Source: Culex pipiens pallens
Lineage: Eukaryota > Arthropoda > Insecta > Diptera > Culicidae
Assembly (NCBI RefSeq): GCF_016801865.2
Contig: NC_068937.1
Span: 129,618,117 to 129,682,116, forward strand
Reading direction: 5' to 3'
Length of the DNA: 64,000 nucleotides
Part shown: positions 24,338 through 36,070 of the stretch, in pieces
How positions within the stretch are numbered: position 1 is the stretch's first letter
How the letters are laid out: each line of letters starts with the position of its first letter
Notes under the pieces: model-generated
The model's database searches: none
Told to the model about the DNA's origin: nothing
Seen by the model: the letters and a program-made list of their open reading frames with translations, nothing else
Made by a program: the position numbers and the translations under genes

Positions 24338-24798
24338 TGTTATTTTGTTTTGAAGACTCCGAAGGAACTTAAACTCGACTTGCTCTCTTCTAGTACGGAC
24401 TTCACTGCCTGGTCTATCCGTTTGGTATGATGAGTCCAAGGACCGGTTTAGTGCTGGACCATGTTTTTGAATCGATTTGGGCCAGTTTGGAACCTGCTGC
24501 GATGCCAAATTTGCCGACTTGAGATTTTTGTTTGTTTTGGTTTTTAAAATATTGACGTTTCACTGCACGGTAATTCAGCACGGCTCGATGGTTGTTTTTT
24601 TTTTAATATTTTGTGTTACAGTAATAAAATATAAAATATTGTAAAATTATAAATAGGTTTTTAAATAATGTTGTAATCAATAATTGAAAAAATATTTTTC
24701 AAAAAGGTTTTTTTTCACAAAATTCAAAAAAAAAAATTTTATGTGAAAAAATTGTATTGATCATCCTAGTTTCAAATCAACGTGTGAGCGCTAACCTG
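24338..24798. promoter_or_regulatory. Proximal upstream region of minus-strand THAP-ZAD gene
   Basis: This 461-bp stretch lies between the start codon of the minus-strand THAP-ZAD gene and the left end of the 3.96-kb element. Together with 28762-28918 it would form a divergent promoter of about 620 bp before the insertion. No core promoter motif stood out. Confidence 0.4.
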
Positions 24799-24989
24799 CA
24801 CGCAAAACGGACATTAGGTATAAATTCCTAATTTTTAGGTATAATCGAACCTGACTGCAATAAGTTATTTTATTACTAATCGGCTATCAGTAATATGTAA
24901 AATTACTAATAGCGTTTTAGTACGAGAATTCCTATATTTTAGGTAGAACCAAAATACCTTAATTTTAGGTATTTTCTGGAAAAGTGAGG

Positions 24990-26310
24990 GGACCAAAATT
25001 ACTTATATTTAGGTATAATCCAAGATGGCGGACCATGGTTATTCCTTATTTCTAGGTATAAATACCTAAATTTGAGGTATTTTCTGGAAAAGTGAGGGAT
25101 CCAAAATTACTGATATTCAGGTATAATCCAAGATGGCGGACCATTTATTCCTTATTTCTAGGCATAAATACCTAAATTTGAGGTATTTTCTGGAAAAGTG
25201 AGAGATCCAAAATTACTGATATTCAGGTATAATCCAAGATGGCGGACCATTTATTCCTTATTTCTAGGCATAAATACCTAAATTTGAGGTATTTTCTGGA
25301 AAAGTGAGAGATCCAAAATTACTGATATTCAGGTATAATCCAAGATGGCGGACCATTATTATTCCTAATTTCTAGGTATAAATACCTAAATTTGAGGTAT
25401 TTTCTGGAAAAGTGAGGGATCCAAAATTACTGATATTTAGGTATAATCCAAGATGGCGGACCATGATTATTCCTTATTTCTAGGTATAAATACCTAAATT
25501 TGAGGTATTTTCTGGAAAAGTGAGGGGACCAAAATTACTTATATTTAGGTATAATCCAAGATGGCGGACCATGGTTATTCCTTATTTCTAGGTATAAATA
25601 CCTAAATTTGAGGTATTTTCTGGAAAAGTGAGGGATCCAAAATTACTGATATTTAGGTATAATCCAAGATGGCGGACCATGATTATTCCTTATTTCTAGG
25701 TATAAATACCTAAATTTGAGGTATTTTCTGGAAAAGTGAGGGATCCAAAATTACTGATATTCAGGTATAATCCAAGATGGCGGACCATTATTATTCCTAA
25801 TTTCTAGGTATAAATACCTAAATTTGAGGTATTTTCTGGAAAAGTGAGGGATCCAAAATTACTGATATTTTGGTATAATCCAAGATGGCGGACCATGATT
25901 ATTCCTTATTTCTAGGTATAAATACCTAAATTTGTGGTATTTTCTGGAAAAGTGAGAGATCCAAAATTACTGATATTCAGGTATAATCCAAGATGGCAGA
26001 CCATTATTATTCCTAATTTTTAGGAATAAATACCTAAATTTGAGGTATTTTCAGAAAAAATGAGGGATCCAAAATTACTGATATTCAGGTATAATCAAAG
26101 ATGGCGGACCATGATTATTCCAAATTTTTAGGTATAAAAATCTAAATTTGAGGTATTTTCTGGAAAAGTGAGGGATCCAAAATTACTGATAATCAGGTAT
26201 AATCAAAGATGGCGGACCATTTATTCCTTATTTCTAGGCATAAATACCTAAATTTGAGGTATTTTCTATAAACGTGAGGGATAGAAAATTACTTATACTT
26301 AAGAATAATC
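24990..26310. repeat. Minisatellite, about 12 units of 106-108 bp
   Basis: The phrase CCAAGATGGCGGACCAT recurs at 25020, 25128, 25234, 25340, 25448, 25556, 25664, 25772, 25880 and 25988, and in altered form at about 26096 and 26204. Each unit contains the near-palindrome TAGGTATAAATACCTA and the phrase TTTTCTGGAAAAGTGAG. The last units are the most diverged. Confidence 0.9.
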
Positions 26311-26324
26311 AAAGATCAAATTAC

Positions 26325-27285
26325 TATTAGGTATTATCCATGAGATATGCAGGCAGAAGAAAACAATGGTTTATATGATATTAATATTTTTATTTATATC
26401 AAACACAACTATTTCATAAATGTTCTCACCTAAAAATGAATATTAAAATTTAAATTATATTTTATTTTTTCAATGCATCTATATTTTTAATATTAAATTT
26501 ATCTTTTTTATAAATATTTTGGTTTTTTTATGTTTTAATTTTTTAATAGTTAAATATTTAAATATTTTAATATTTTAATATTTTAATATTTTAATATTTT
26601 AATATTTTAATATTTTAATATTTTAATATTTTAATATTTTAATATTTTAATATTTTAATATTTTAATATTTTAATATTTTAATATTTTAATATTTTAATA
26701 TTTTAATATTTTAATATTTTAATATTTAAATATTTTAATATTTCAATATTTTAATATTTTAATATTTTAATATTTTAATATTTTAATATTTTAATATTTT
26801 AATATTTTAATATTTCAATATTTTAATATTTTAATATTTTAATATTTTAATATTTTAATATTTTAATATTTTAATATTTTAATATTTTAATATTTTAATA
26901 TTTTAATATTTTAATATTTTAATATTTTAATATTTTAATATTTTAATATTTTAATATTTTAATATTTTAATATTTTAATATTTTAATATTTTAATATTTT
27001 AATATTTTAATATTTTAATATTTTAATATTTTAATATTTTAATATTTTAATATTTTAATATTTTAATATTTTAATATTTTTATATATTTTAATATTTTAA
27101 TATTTTAATATTTTAATATTTCAATATTTTAATGTTTTAATATTTCAATATTTTAATTTTTAAATTAGGTATTTTCCAAGAGTTATGCAGGCAGAAGAAA
27201 AACAAAATTTTAAATGATATTAATATTTTTATTTACATAAAACACAACTTTTGCATAAATGTACGTACCTAAAATAAATATTTAA
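26325..27285. repeat. (AATATTTT)n octamer array with flanking duplication
   Basis: About 600 bp (26555-27160) of near-perfect AATATTTT units with rare substitutions. It is bracketed by two diverged copies (about 26325-26440 and 27165-27285) of one sequence containing ATGCAGGCAGAAGAAAA and ATGATATTAATATTTTTATT. Confidence 0.88.
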
Positions 27286-27484
27286 TGATTTGAATATTTT
27301 AACATTATTATTTTGTATAATATTATATAATATATCTTTAATATTTCAATATTTATTTATTTTAAATATCTTTTATTATTTTAATATTTGTACAACTTCA
27401 ACATTTTAATCTTTAAATATTTGGAATTGTAGAATATAAGATTTTTTGGAGTTTTAAAATGTTTGGAATTAGAGATTTTTAAAA

Positions 27485-28016
27485 TTTTCTCTCTCTCCCC
27501 TCTCTTTCTATTTTCTCGCTCTTCCTGTTCCCTGCTATCTCTCTCTTCCCTTCCTCTCAATTCAACTTTTTCTCTTTCTCTCCTACCCTCTCTCCCTTTC
27601 TTTCTCTCCCATATTTTCTCACCTCTCTCTTTCCCACCTTCTCTCTACCTCTCCTACTCTCTCTCCTTCTCCTACTATCTCTCTCTCTCTCTCCTACTAT
27701 CTCTCCCTCTCCTACTCTCTCTCCAACTATATCTCTTATCTCTCTCTTTCTTCATCTTTGCCCCTCTCACTCCCACTTTCTCTCTCTCTTACTTTCTATC
27801 TCTCTCTTCCTCTACCCTCATCCTATCTCTTTCCCACATTTTCTTTCGCTCTTCCCCTCCAGCCTTCTCTCACAAACTCCCCCTTTCTCTCCCTTTTCTA
27901 CTTTCTCTCTCCCTTTCCCATTTTCGCTCTCTTTCATTCCCTCTTCTTCTTTCTTCTTTCCCACTTTTTCTCTCCCTCTCCTCTTCTCTCTCCCACTTTC
28001 TCTTTATTTCAGTCTC
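27485..28016 (+). repeat. Polypyrimidine (CT-rich) tract
   Basis: About 530 bp of nearly pure C/T on the plus strand with irregular CTCTCT and CCTACT blocks. It produces a spurious long open frame of Ser, Leu, Phe and Pro. Mirror-like polypurine/polypyrimidine tracts of this kind can form triplex DNA. Confidence 0.9.
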
Positions 28017-28018
28017 TC

Positions 28019-28029
28019 ATACACACACG

Positions 28030-28116
<87 letters not shown>
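28019..28116 (+). repeat. (CA)n microsatellite
   Basis: About 98 bp of CA dinucleotide interrupted once (CGAG) near its left end, directly following the CT tract. Confidence 0.95.
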
Positions 28117-28118
<2 letters not shown>

Positions 28119-28918
28119 ACACTTTCACAAACGCATACATACACACACCCGCAACGTCCAACCAAATCACAAAAAGATAAAAATTGGTTCGTCAAACTCA
28201 AACTCGATACAACTTTTCATTCACACAATCGCCATGGTCGCACAATCTACACGATTGGGGTCCGTTTATACTTCCCCTTTCCAGCTCTTCCGCAAACATC
28301 CGTCCCGAGATCCGTCCTCCAGAGCACGAGAGGGAAGTGGCGGCTTTTTTAATTCCGCCGGGAGTTGAAGGTTCCGTCCTCCTCCTCCTCCTCTTCCACA
28401 AGTACGCGAGCCATGGCAAGGATGCTCCGGGTTCCGTTCTCCGTGCAGAACCGGAGAGCCACTTTTCTTCCTGCACAAAACTTACCTTGCCAAAGTTCCT
28501 AAGTTTTCAGCAGCACTGCGGAACACCAACTCACAGCCACGAAATTATTTTGTTTTGACTTGTCAAAACGTGAATCGCAATTTTAGAACTAAAAAAAATA
28601 CTAAAATTTAGGAATTTTTAAGAAGTACTTCAGTGTCCAAAAAAAATCCTAAATTTTAGGAAGAAAAAAATACTAATTTTTAGGTATAATTTGACAAGCT
28701 AGAACATAAGTTCAAAAAATACTAAAAATTAGGATTTTATACCTAATGTCCGTTTTGCGTGTGTCACTTTTGAAAATCACCAAAAACTCGGCATCTCCCC
28801 GTCCAAGCGTAAACAAAACAAAATCTATTTTCTATCCGCGGACGCGGGTCGTCTATCGGAGTAGGTTCGGATCGCGCGTTTCGGAACCGGTTCCGGTGGT
28901 CTCGCGCGCCTCCTCGCC

Positions 28919-30937
28919 ATGGAGAAGTTGGTGCAAAAGTGCCTGGTTCCGGGTTGCGAATCGACGACGGATGATCGGAGCAGGACGTTCTTCGAGTTTC
29001 CGGCCGATCGGGACGTGGTGCGCGCCTGGAACAAGGCCATGGGCTTTCGGGCGAATTGTAAGCACATCCCGGAACCGCGGGTCTGCGAGCGGCACTTTAC
29101 GGAGGAGGAGGTGATTGAGGGACGGTTGGTTGAGGGAGCGGTTCCGAGTGTGGAGGTGGGGCGGGTTAAGTCCGGGGAGGGGGGGATGATGGGGGAGGGC
29201 GCTGATCCGAGTTACTGTCGGTTGTGTGCCAAGCAGGAGCGTCAGCCGCTGAAGAACACGATAGAGAAGATGATGCGATGCGCGGAGACGGCTAGGTTGT
29301 TGGAGATTTGTCTGGAACCGGGGCGGGACGATGAACGACTTCCGGCGGGCGTTTGTGACGCGTGCTCGCACATGATGAAGTACGTGCTGAAGTTTGTGCG
29401 GACCTGTTGCGGGGCGCAGGGAAAGCTGAGCAGGATCATGGACGAGCGAATCAAGAATGAGGGCTTGAAGGGGGAGGAGGGAGAGGGGACGGTTCCGCCG
29501 ATTCCAGTGGTCAAGATGGAGGCGGTTGAGGACGGAGGTACACTTCCGACGGATTATCTGATGATCGGTTTGGAAAAGGAAGAAAAAGGAGCAGTTCCGA
29601 GGTACATTGTAGACGAGGTCGTTGACGACGAGGATGGACCAACGGATAGGGAGGAAGTTGACGTCAAGCTGGAACCGGTTGGACGTGATGGGTCCGATTC
29701 GGAGTACGAGCTGCCGGATGATTTCCACGCTTCCTCGGGGAGCTCGTCGAGCGATTCCGAGGACGACGAGTACGATCCGGACGATGAGGATCTTCAGAGG
29801 ATGAAGCAAAGAGTCAAAATTGAAGACGGTGAACCTGAGGAAAAACCCGTGAGGCGACGTGGTCGTCCACGGAAAAATGACCCAAAGGTGCCGAAAGGAC
29901 CGAGAAAGCGCCGCGAAAAGCGTGATAAGAGCTTGGACGAAAAACCGGCCTCGATGAGCAAACAGATCTGCCAGGTTTGCGGCAAGATCCTGTCCAGTTC
30001 GGCCACTTTCAACGTCCACATGATGACCCACACGAATCAGAAGGATATCGCGTGTCCAATTTGCGACAAGAAGTTCTACGTCAAGCAACAGCTTAAGATC
30101 CACATGGAATCGATCCACGAGAAAAAGGACTTTGTATGTAACATCTGCGGTCTCAAGTGTCGCTGGCGGAAGTCACTCCGGCGCCACATGCTCCTTCACG
30201 AGGATAACCCGTACAAACACAAGTGTACGTACTGCGATAAGGCGTTTGCGCGGCCAAACCAGCTTCGGTACCACGTGATGAAGCACACCGGTGACCGGGT
30301 CTACTGCGAAATCTGCGGTGCGGATTACAGGTCAGTTTTAGAGTGCACTTCTAAGGTTGTAGAAAACTCAACATTATCTATTTCCAGATTCAACTACATG
30401 CTGACCCAACACAAGATCCGCAAGCACGGCGTCGTCGTCGAGGGAGTTCAACTGTACAAACAAACCGCCAGGAAAAAGAAATCCGAATCCGGCGAACCAC
30501 CTGGTCCCCGCAAGATCCGAATCGGCGCAGCAGCTGCAGCCGCCGCCGCCGCAGGTCAACCAGTGAACCTCCAGCACCCGCCGCAACATCACCAGCAACT
30601 CTTATCGCCCCCACCGCCATCGCTAGCCGTCGGCAGCACCTCTTCGGTCATCTCTCACCTAGCCCTGCCGGAGCACGACCGTACGAATCAGAGCGACCTG
30701 TCGTCGCACGTCTCAGACCTGGGCAGTCCAGCTACGAACGCTTCGTACGCCACGATAACTTCCCCAGAACCACCCCACTTTCCCGGACATCATCAGCAAC
30801 ATCCGGCGTTGCAACACCAGCAGCTACAGCATCACCAGCATCAGATGGGTGGTGGCTTCAACGGGGCCGGACTGGCCATGGCCATGCCCCCAGGCCTAAT
30901 CGGATTCCCACCCATGAACCGGCAGCAGCAGCAGTAG
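28919..30937 (+). CDS. THAP-ZAD-C2H2 zinc-finger protein (family B)
   Basis: Two exons, 28919-30330 and 30388-30937, give 653 residues. The intron is 57 bp, a multiple of three, and has no stop, so the frame also reads through unspliced. The intron call rests on the donor CAG|GTCAGT, the acceptor TTTCCAG and its position inside the last finger, identical to the paralogue at 22.5 kb. The THAP domain has C8/C13, C56/H59 in VCERHF and AVPSVE at 74-79. The ZAD-like quartet is C100/C103 and C146/C149. A strongly acidic linker with a DSEDDEYDPDDED stretch and an AT-hook-like RRRGRPRK motif precedes five fingers (about 350-490). The C-terminus is long and rich in A, Q, H and P, as in transactivation regions. 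It may be a nuclear activator. The 3.96-kb element ends only 157 bp upstream. Confidence 0.88.
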   Translation: MEKLVQKCLVPGCESTTDDRSRTFFEFPADRDVVRAWNKAMGFRANCKHIPEPRVCERHFTEEEVIEGRLVEGAVPSVEVGRVKSGEGGMMGEGADPSYCRLCAKQERQPLKNTIEKMMRCAETARLLEICLEPGRDDERLPAGVCDACSHMMKYVLKFVRTCCGAQGKLSRIMDERIKNEGLKGEEGEGTVPPIPVVKMEAVEDGGTLPTDYLMIGLEKEEKGAVPRYIVDEVVDDEDGPTDREEVDVKLEPVGRDGSDSEYELPDDFHASSGSSSSDSEDDEYDPDDEDLQRMKQRVKIEDGEPEEKPVRRRGRPRKNDPKVPKGPRKRREKRDKSLDEKPASMSKQICQVCGKILSSSATFNVHMMTHTNQKDIACPICDKKFYVKQQLKIHMESIHEKKDFVCNICGLKCRWRKSLRRHMLLHEDNPYKHKCTYCDKAFARPNQLRYHVMKHTGDRVYCEICGADYRSVLECTSKVVENSTLSISRFNYMLTQHKIRKHGVVVEGVQLYKQTARKKKSESGEPPGPRKIRIGAAAAAAAAAGQPVNLQHPPQHHQQLLSPPPPSLAVGSTSSVISHLALPEHDRTNQSDLSSHVSDLGSPATNASYATITSPEPPHFPGHHQQHPALQHQQLQHHQHQMGGGFNGAGLAMAMPPGLIGFPPMNRQQQQ

Positions 30938-31058
30938 ATCCCAGTCTTCGTAAACATTTAAAACCAATACATTCATCTAGAATATCTCACGCAAGCTTAT
31001 CAAAGTGAAAGAACGGCCCTGTTTCCAATCGCTCAACTCAACCTTTATTACCCACTCC

Positions 31059-31605
31059 TCAAATCTCCCCCTTGCTCACCTTGTCCAAAAACCCGACACA
31101 ACAACGCACACACTGCACGTAGCACTGCTCGAACCCCTCCGCACCATCGTCATAGTACGGATCCCGGATCATCTTCCCCGGCGCCTCCCCGTCGAAATCC
31201 CCCAGCAGCAGCTGCTTCGCCTTCGAGCCCGCCCCCGGCGCAAGCCGCGCCAAATCGGACATGTTCTCGCGGTCCATCCCGAAGATGTAGTCGTACTTGT
31301 CAAAGTCGGCCTTCTTGATCTGCCGCGCCCGGTTGTCGTACGGCAGGTCGTGCTTCTTCATGGTGGACAGCGCGCGGTGGTCCGGGCTCTTGCCGACGTG
31401 CCAGGCACCGATCGCGGCACTGTCCACCTCCCAGTCGGCGGCCACACCGGCGTCGGCGATCGTCTTCAGGAAGACCGCCTCGGCGATTGGCGACCGGCAG
31501 ATGTTGCCTGCGAGGGAGAGGTTTAGTATTCCGGCGATTCGACCAGGTGAGTCTGGGGGCACACGTACCTAAACAGATGAACAGGGCTCTCTTTTTCTCC
31601 GACAT
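31059..31605 (-). CDS. Low-molecular-weight protein tyrosine phosphatase (ACP1-like)
   Basis: Two minus-strand exons, 31569-31605 and 31059-31507, give 161 residues, the usual family length. The P-loop C-x5-R reads CLGNICRS at residues 11-18, so the intron splits the active-site loop directly after Leu12. The general-acid loop RDPYYDDG is present near residue 130, with the expected Asp. These cytosolic enzymes hydrolyse phosphotyrosine on proteins through a cysteinyl-phosphate intermediate. The short first exon encodes MSEKKRALFICL. The gene converges on the THAP-ZAD gene to its left (121 bp between stops), and TTTATT at about 31043-31048 gives a minus-strand AATAAA. Drosophila homologues are called primo; exact orthology cannot be judged here. 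Confidence 0.93.
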
Positions 31606-32806
31606 GGTTTCTTCAGCAGAGTTGGAATTAGAGTTGATGATTGGAAATGTCGCGGCTATCACTTCTGGCGAAGGTCATACAAACAACATTGCGTTTAGTC
31701 TGAACCCTGTCATGCCCAATTAAATATTTGTTTACACTTTCCTTTTAAAAACCAATCACTTTGTGGAATTTGTGTAAAAAAGTTATAGAAATCTCAAAAA
31801 CTTGAGAATTCTAAAATTTTAATAGCAAAACAAAAATTTAAAAAAAAATCTCAAAATAAAAAATAATATTCTTAAATTTTTAAGATTCAGCAATAAAAAA
31901 TCGTTCGTAAATTAAAAAAAAAGAAAGCAACATTATATTTCACTCTCCCTTCGAAAGATTGTGCTTATCAAAATAAGCTCTCCGCTGTGTGTAATAAAAT
32001 CAACAATCTAAACTCATTTATACGAACCATTTTTTTTAATTCCTCAATTCTTAAGCTTTTTAATTCTTAAATTAATATAAAAAAAAAACTCCTTAAATTT
32101 TTCAATATAATCAATTTCCGAAATTCTTCAAATTCTGAAATTGTATAATTCCAAATTTCAAAAATTATAAAAATACAAAAATAAAAATTTCTAAATGTCT
32201 GATATTCTCAAAATTTTAAAATTGTTAATATAAAAAATATTTTCATTCCTCGAATTTTCTTATTATTATTTTTTTAATCTTAAAATTCTTAAATTACTCT
32301 ATTCTAAAATTCCTAAATACTTGAATTTCTTAATTGGGTACTAAAGCCCTAAGTCAATTTTTATGTACAACGGTAAAAAAAACGATTAAAAACCATTTCT
32401 GATCACTTTTTTCATTTTAAAGCAATATTTTTTTTTGACAAGACAACATTTTTTCGATGGATCAACTATGGTCCCCTTGGAACGAACTGTCAAGTAGGAG
32501 CTTTCCTGTCAAGAAGGATCGCGAGGTTAATTTTTCAATATTGATTTAAAAATCCATTATAAACTCTTTGTGGTCGTACAAAGGGTCATTGTACTCAGAA
32601 AAATAAGCTATATCGCTGGAAACAATAATATCAGCAATCTAAGCTTCATTTTAGGACCCAATTCTAAAAAATTTAAAATCCCAAGCCCGGGAGTTTTTTT
32701 TGAAAGGTCAGAAAACAAAATTCTTATTTTTGCTTTTTGGGTATTCTTAAAACCGCTTTGAGTCAGAGCTATTGAAAACACCCAAAAGACAAAACAATGT
32801 TTTTGA
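31606..32806. other. AT-rich intergenic DNA
   Basis: Mostly short A/T words (AAATTTCTAAA-type) with no coding signal. A degraded copy of the hairpin MITE found elsewhere (GGAGTTTTTTTTGAAAGGTC to ACACCCAAAAG) occupies about 32688-32798 and is interrupted on its right by the hAT element. Confidence 0.5.
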
Positions 32807-34599
32807 CAGAGGCGACTCGTCCACCTGTTCAACCTGTTCATTGAACAGGTAGCCGATTTCAAGCGGATATTTTTTTTTATTTAAGTACCGCGGTGCTTTT
32901 TCAACCAGCAACATACAATTACAATTTTTGTTTGAATATACGTTAACAAAATCGACGCCCTATGTTCAGCAGCGCTGCATGCACCAAAAAAACATTGGCC
33001 CGCCACCCTTTACTCTTTACCTTTCTTTACAACCCACCAATACTAAAGCGAGCCAGCCTGGCGGGCCACGCGCAAATGCTCGTCGCGTTCACACCGACCC
33101 TCTGAACGTCGGGGAAAAAATCTCCATACGGAAAAAAATCAACACATGTAAAGAGCTTCCTATTCATACGCAGCGGCATTATCGATGTGTTGGTAAATCT
33201 GGTTCAATCTGAGAGCGTGAACGTTGCAGCATTTTTGGGGGAGAGCGAAATGCCACCCCCAGGCCCCAGCTGACTTAGCTCGCTCAGCTCTGCAGGGAGC
33301 TGCTTGCAAAAGGTAAACAAGCCAGCGCGTTGACAGCACGTTGAGAGCATGAATAAATGAGAGAGCGCGAGAGCACCACAGATATTGCTCTATATTTGGC
33401 GCACTTTTAGGCATCAGGCTGTTTTGCGCAGACTGGTGGTGGCTTGTTTTAAAACTGGAAAGTTCAACTGCGCGCGTTGAACCTCTTCGATCTTCTTGGT
33501 TACTAGTGGATTCTTGCTCTTCTGGAAAGTGATGTAATGTTAAGTTTAGATAGTGTGATTGATAGATTGAATTGAAACAATTGAAACAAAAAAGTACTGT
33601 GTTTTTTCCAGACTCGGGACACATGAGAAGAATTATGACAGTAGATTCAACCATGATCGTTATTTTATTTTCAGGATGGTTATATTTAAATTGGATGCAG
33701 TCCTAAAAAGTTTATGATTTGATGCCTTTAAATGCTCCAAAAACGACTGTGTTTATTCAGACTGTTGGTCCGGTTCACTCTAGTTGAATATATTATTATC
33801 ATATATTGTAGCATGAATTTGTTCTGAAAACATTTTTTTCTCTGATGCTAAAAACAAATATTTTCATTATTTCGGTTTCATGTCAATATAGTTTTGTTTT
33901 TAACATCGGAAGCCCTTCTTTTTATTCAGAAATTGAATTACAAAACCATGAGGACATAACAGTAAATTCAATTCTCTAAAAATTTTACAAAGGATCAAAA
34001 GCGATACGACCTGGTTCTAAAAAGTATAAAGTAAAATGTCAATTTAATTTTTAAATAGTAACCAAGTTAGCTCAATATTAGTTGGGCCTAAAAAAGCCCA
34101 ACAAACAGTTTTCCTTTGTGAAGGATGTGGTATTTTTTCTGAACATCCTGATGAATAGTTTTGAAATTTAGTACAATATTCAATAACTTCCCTTGAATTT
34201 CGATAAGGATGGCAGAGCGATTGCTCTATTTTTCCACATTCGCCACGCTAATGATTAAGTCTTAAAAATACATTTTAACGAGATAAAAAAGTCTTAATCA
34301 TACGTGTAATTAATTATTTGCATAAACAGAAAATTATAATAGTATAAAAATAATAAAACGTAAAAATAAAAGCCATTGGAAAGAAAAAAGCTTCAAAACA
34401 TTTTTTAACATTAAGATTCAAAAATTTACTACGATCTATAATCAATATTTATTAAAAACAACATTGTAACCGGGTCGACTTCAAGCACGAAGTCAAATCA
34501 TCCAAAAGAGTCGAACCAGCCTCCGGCTGAAAAACTCTTTAATAAAGAATAAAAAAATAACATTGAACAGGTACTACATTCGGGCACGAGTCGCCTCTG
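32807..34599. mobile_element. 1.79-kb non-autonomous hAT element
   Basis: The terminal inverted repeats start CAGAGGCGACTCGT and share ACCTGTTCAA a little further in. The 8-bp sequence GTTTTTGA directly flanks both ends (32799-32806 and 34600-34607), the exact duplication length of hAT transposons, whose TIRs typically begin CAG. No transposase remains; the longest internal frame shows no recognisable domain. Confidence 0.85.
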
Positions 34600-34607
34600 G
34601 TTTTTGA

Positions 34608-35582
34608 ACCGTCTAATCTAATCTAATCTAATCTGATCTAATCTAACCTTATCGCAGCCAGTCTTTAAAGAATTCGAATTTGAGGGCATCCTGGAAAATA
34701 CGTTAGGGTGATTAACGCTTAGCATCCTCCTAGAAAAATGTTTTTGAACCTTTAAATAAATCTAGAAATGTTTCAAAAAATTATTAATTGTTGCATTATT
34801 CAATACCTTAATTCAAAAACTTCGAATTTCATTCATTCTTTTTAATTTTAAAAAATTTTAGTTTTTGAATTTTGAAATTCTAAAAAAAACACAAGTTCTT
34901 CAATTCCAAAACTTCTCAAACATTACATTCTCAAAATTTGGAAATTTTTAAATGCAAAAATTAAAAAAAAATAACATTTTAAGGCTCTTGATTTTAAAAA
35001 TTATAATATTCTAAAATAACTCTAAATTTTTAAAATTTTAAGAATAAAAAACTCAAAAAATCCCAAATACAGATTCTTCAATTCTCATATTCTATAATTG
35101 TAATATTCTGAAATTCTTAATGTCTAAAACTTTAAAAATCAAAAATTCTATCGTAATTTCTTATTCTTCATTTTTTATATTTTTATAAAGTTCTTAATTC
35201 CTGTATTCCAAAACATCCGCATCCTTAAATTTTATAACTCTGAATCCTAAAAAATGCTTAAAATTTCCTCAATTCTTAAATTAAAAATATTCGAATTTAA
35301 GAATGACAAATTCAAATTGGTCAAATATTTTCCATTTTCTCATAAAGATGTCAGAATAAATCAGTTACCTAAATCGTGGAAATTGGAACCAAATAAGCTA
35401 ATCTAAATTACTTTTTGAATATTGAAATTGTACGCAATGGTAAATCTGGGTTTTTTTTTTAAAGGGCCGATAAATCAAATTTTATTTTTTTTCTTTCTGG
35501 GTGTTTTTGAAACCGCCATGGGTACTCAAAATCACCCAACAAGCAGAACATAAAAAATCGTTTATTAGTCTTTTTGTTTTAA
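34608..35582. other. AT-rich intergenic DNA with TAATC repeats
   Basis: A short (TAATC)n run lies at about 34612-34648. A degraded hairpin-MITE copy occupies about 35449-35560. No coding signal was seen. Confidence 0.45.
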
Positions 35583-36070
35583 GGGGTTACATACATGTAA
35601 ATCGGCAAAAATGTCAGAGGTTGGTTTTAGCACACACTAAAACTTTTTTCAAAATCTGTTTTCATGGCATTAAAATATACATTTTCAACTATTAACAAAA
35701 CAAATTTGTAGACAGTGCCGAGATATAGCTATTTGACGTAAGCAGTTTCAAAAAACGGGTGCCACGATATCTCAAGACTGCACTAACCAAATCGGCTCAA
35801 AATTTTGGTGAATACTCGTCAAACCGGCCTCGCGTGCATGGCGAAGGCCAATTTCAAAAAGTTTATTAAAAAAAAAGATAAAAATCTTTTTTTTTTCATA
35901 TAAAAAATCGCAAGTTTTTGATTTATGCATTTTTTGAAAATTAAAAATTTCAAAATCGGGCTTCGTCATGCACACAGAATATGTCTTGGGAGTCTTCACC
36001 CAAAATTTCAGCCAATTTGGTCCGTCCCATGTTGAGATATCGTGGCACCCGTAAATCAACTCAGTGTTTA

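Larger units (their letters stand above)
24799..28761. mobile_element. 3.96-kb TIR element packed with satellite DNA
   Basis: The left end CACGCAAAACGGACATTAGG is repeated as a perfect inverted copy at the right end (28742-28761), and the match continues through TATAAA-TCCTAATTTTTAG. TG flanks both sides, possibly a 2-bp duplication. Internally it holds a 108-bp minisatellite, an octamer array, a CT tract, a CA tract and a unique GC-rich segment (about 28130-28560). No transposase is encoded; the 301-codon open frame over the CT tract is low-complexity. The superfamily was not identified. Confidence 0.7.

Noticed and set aside
27463..28368. 301-codon open frame rich in Ser, Leu, Phe and Pro
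   Set aside because: It lies on the CT and CA simple repeats. Absence of stops is a property of the repeat, and no domain is visible.
33160..33654. 164-codon minus-strand frame inside the hAT element
   Set aside because: No hAT dimerisation or BED-finger signature; probably chance.
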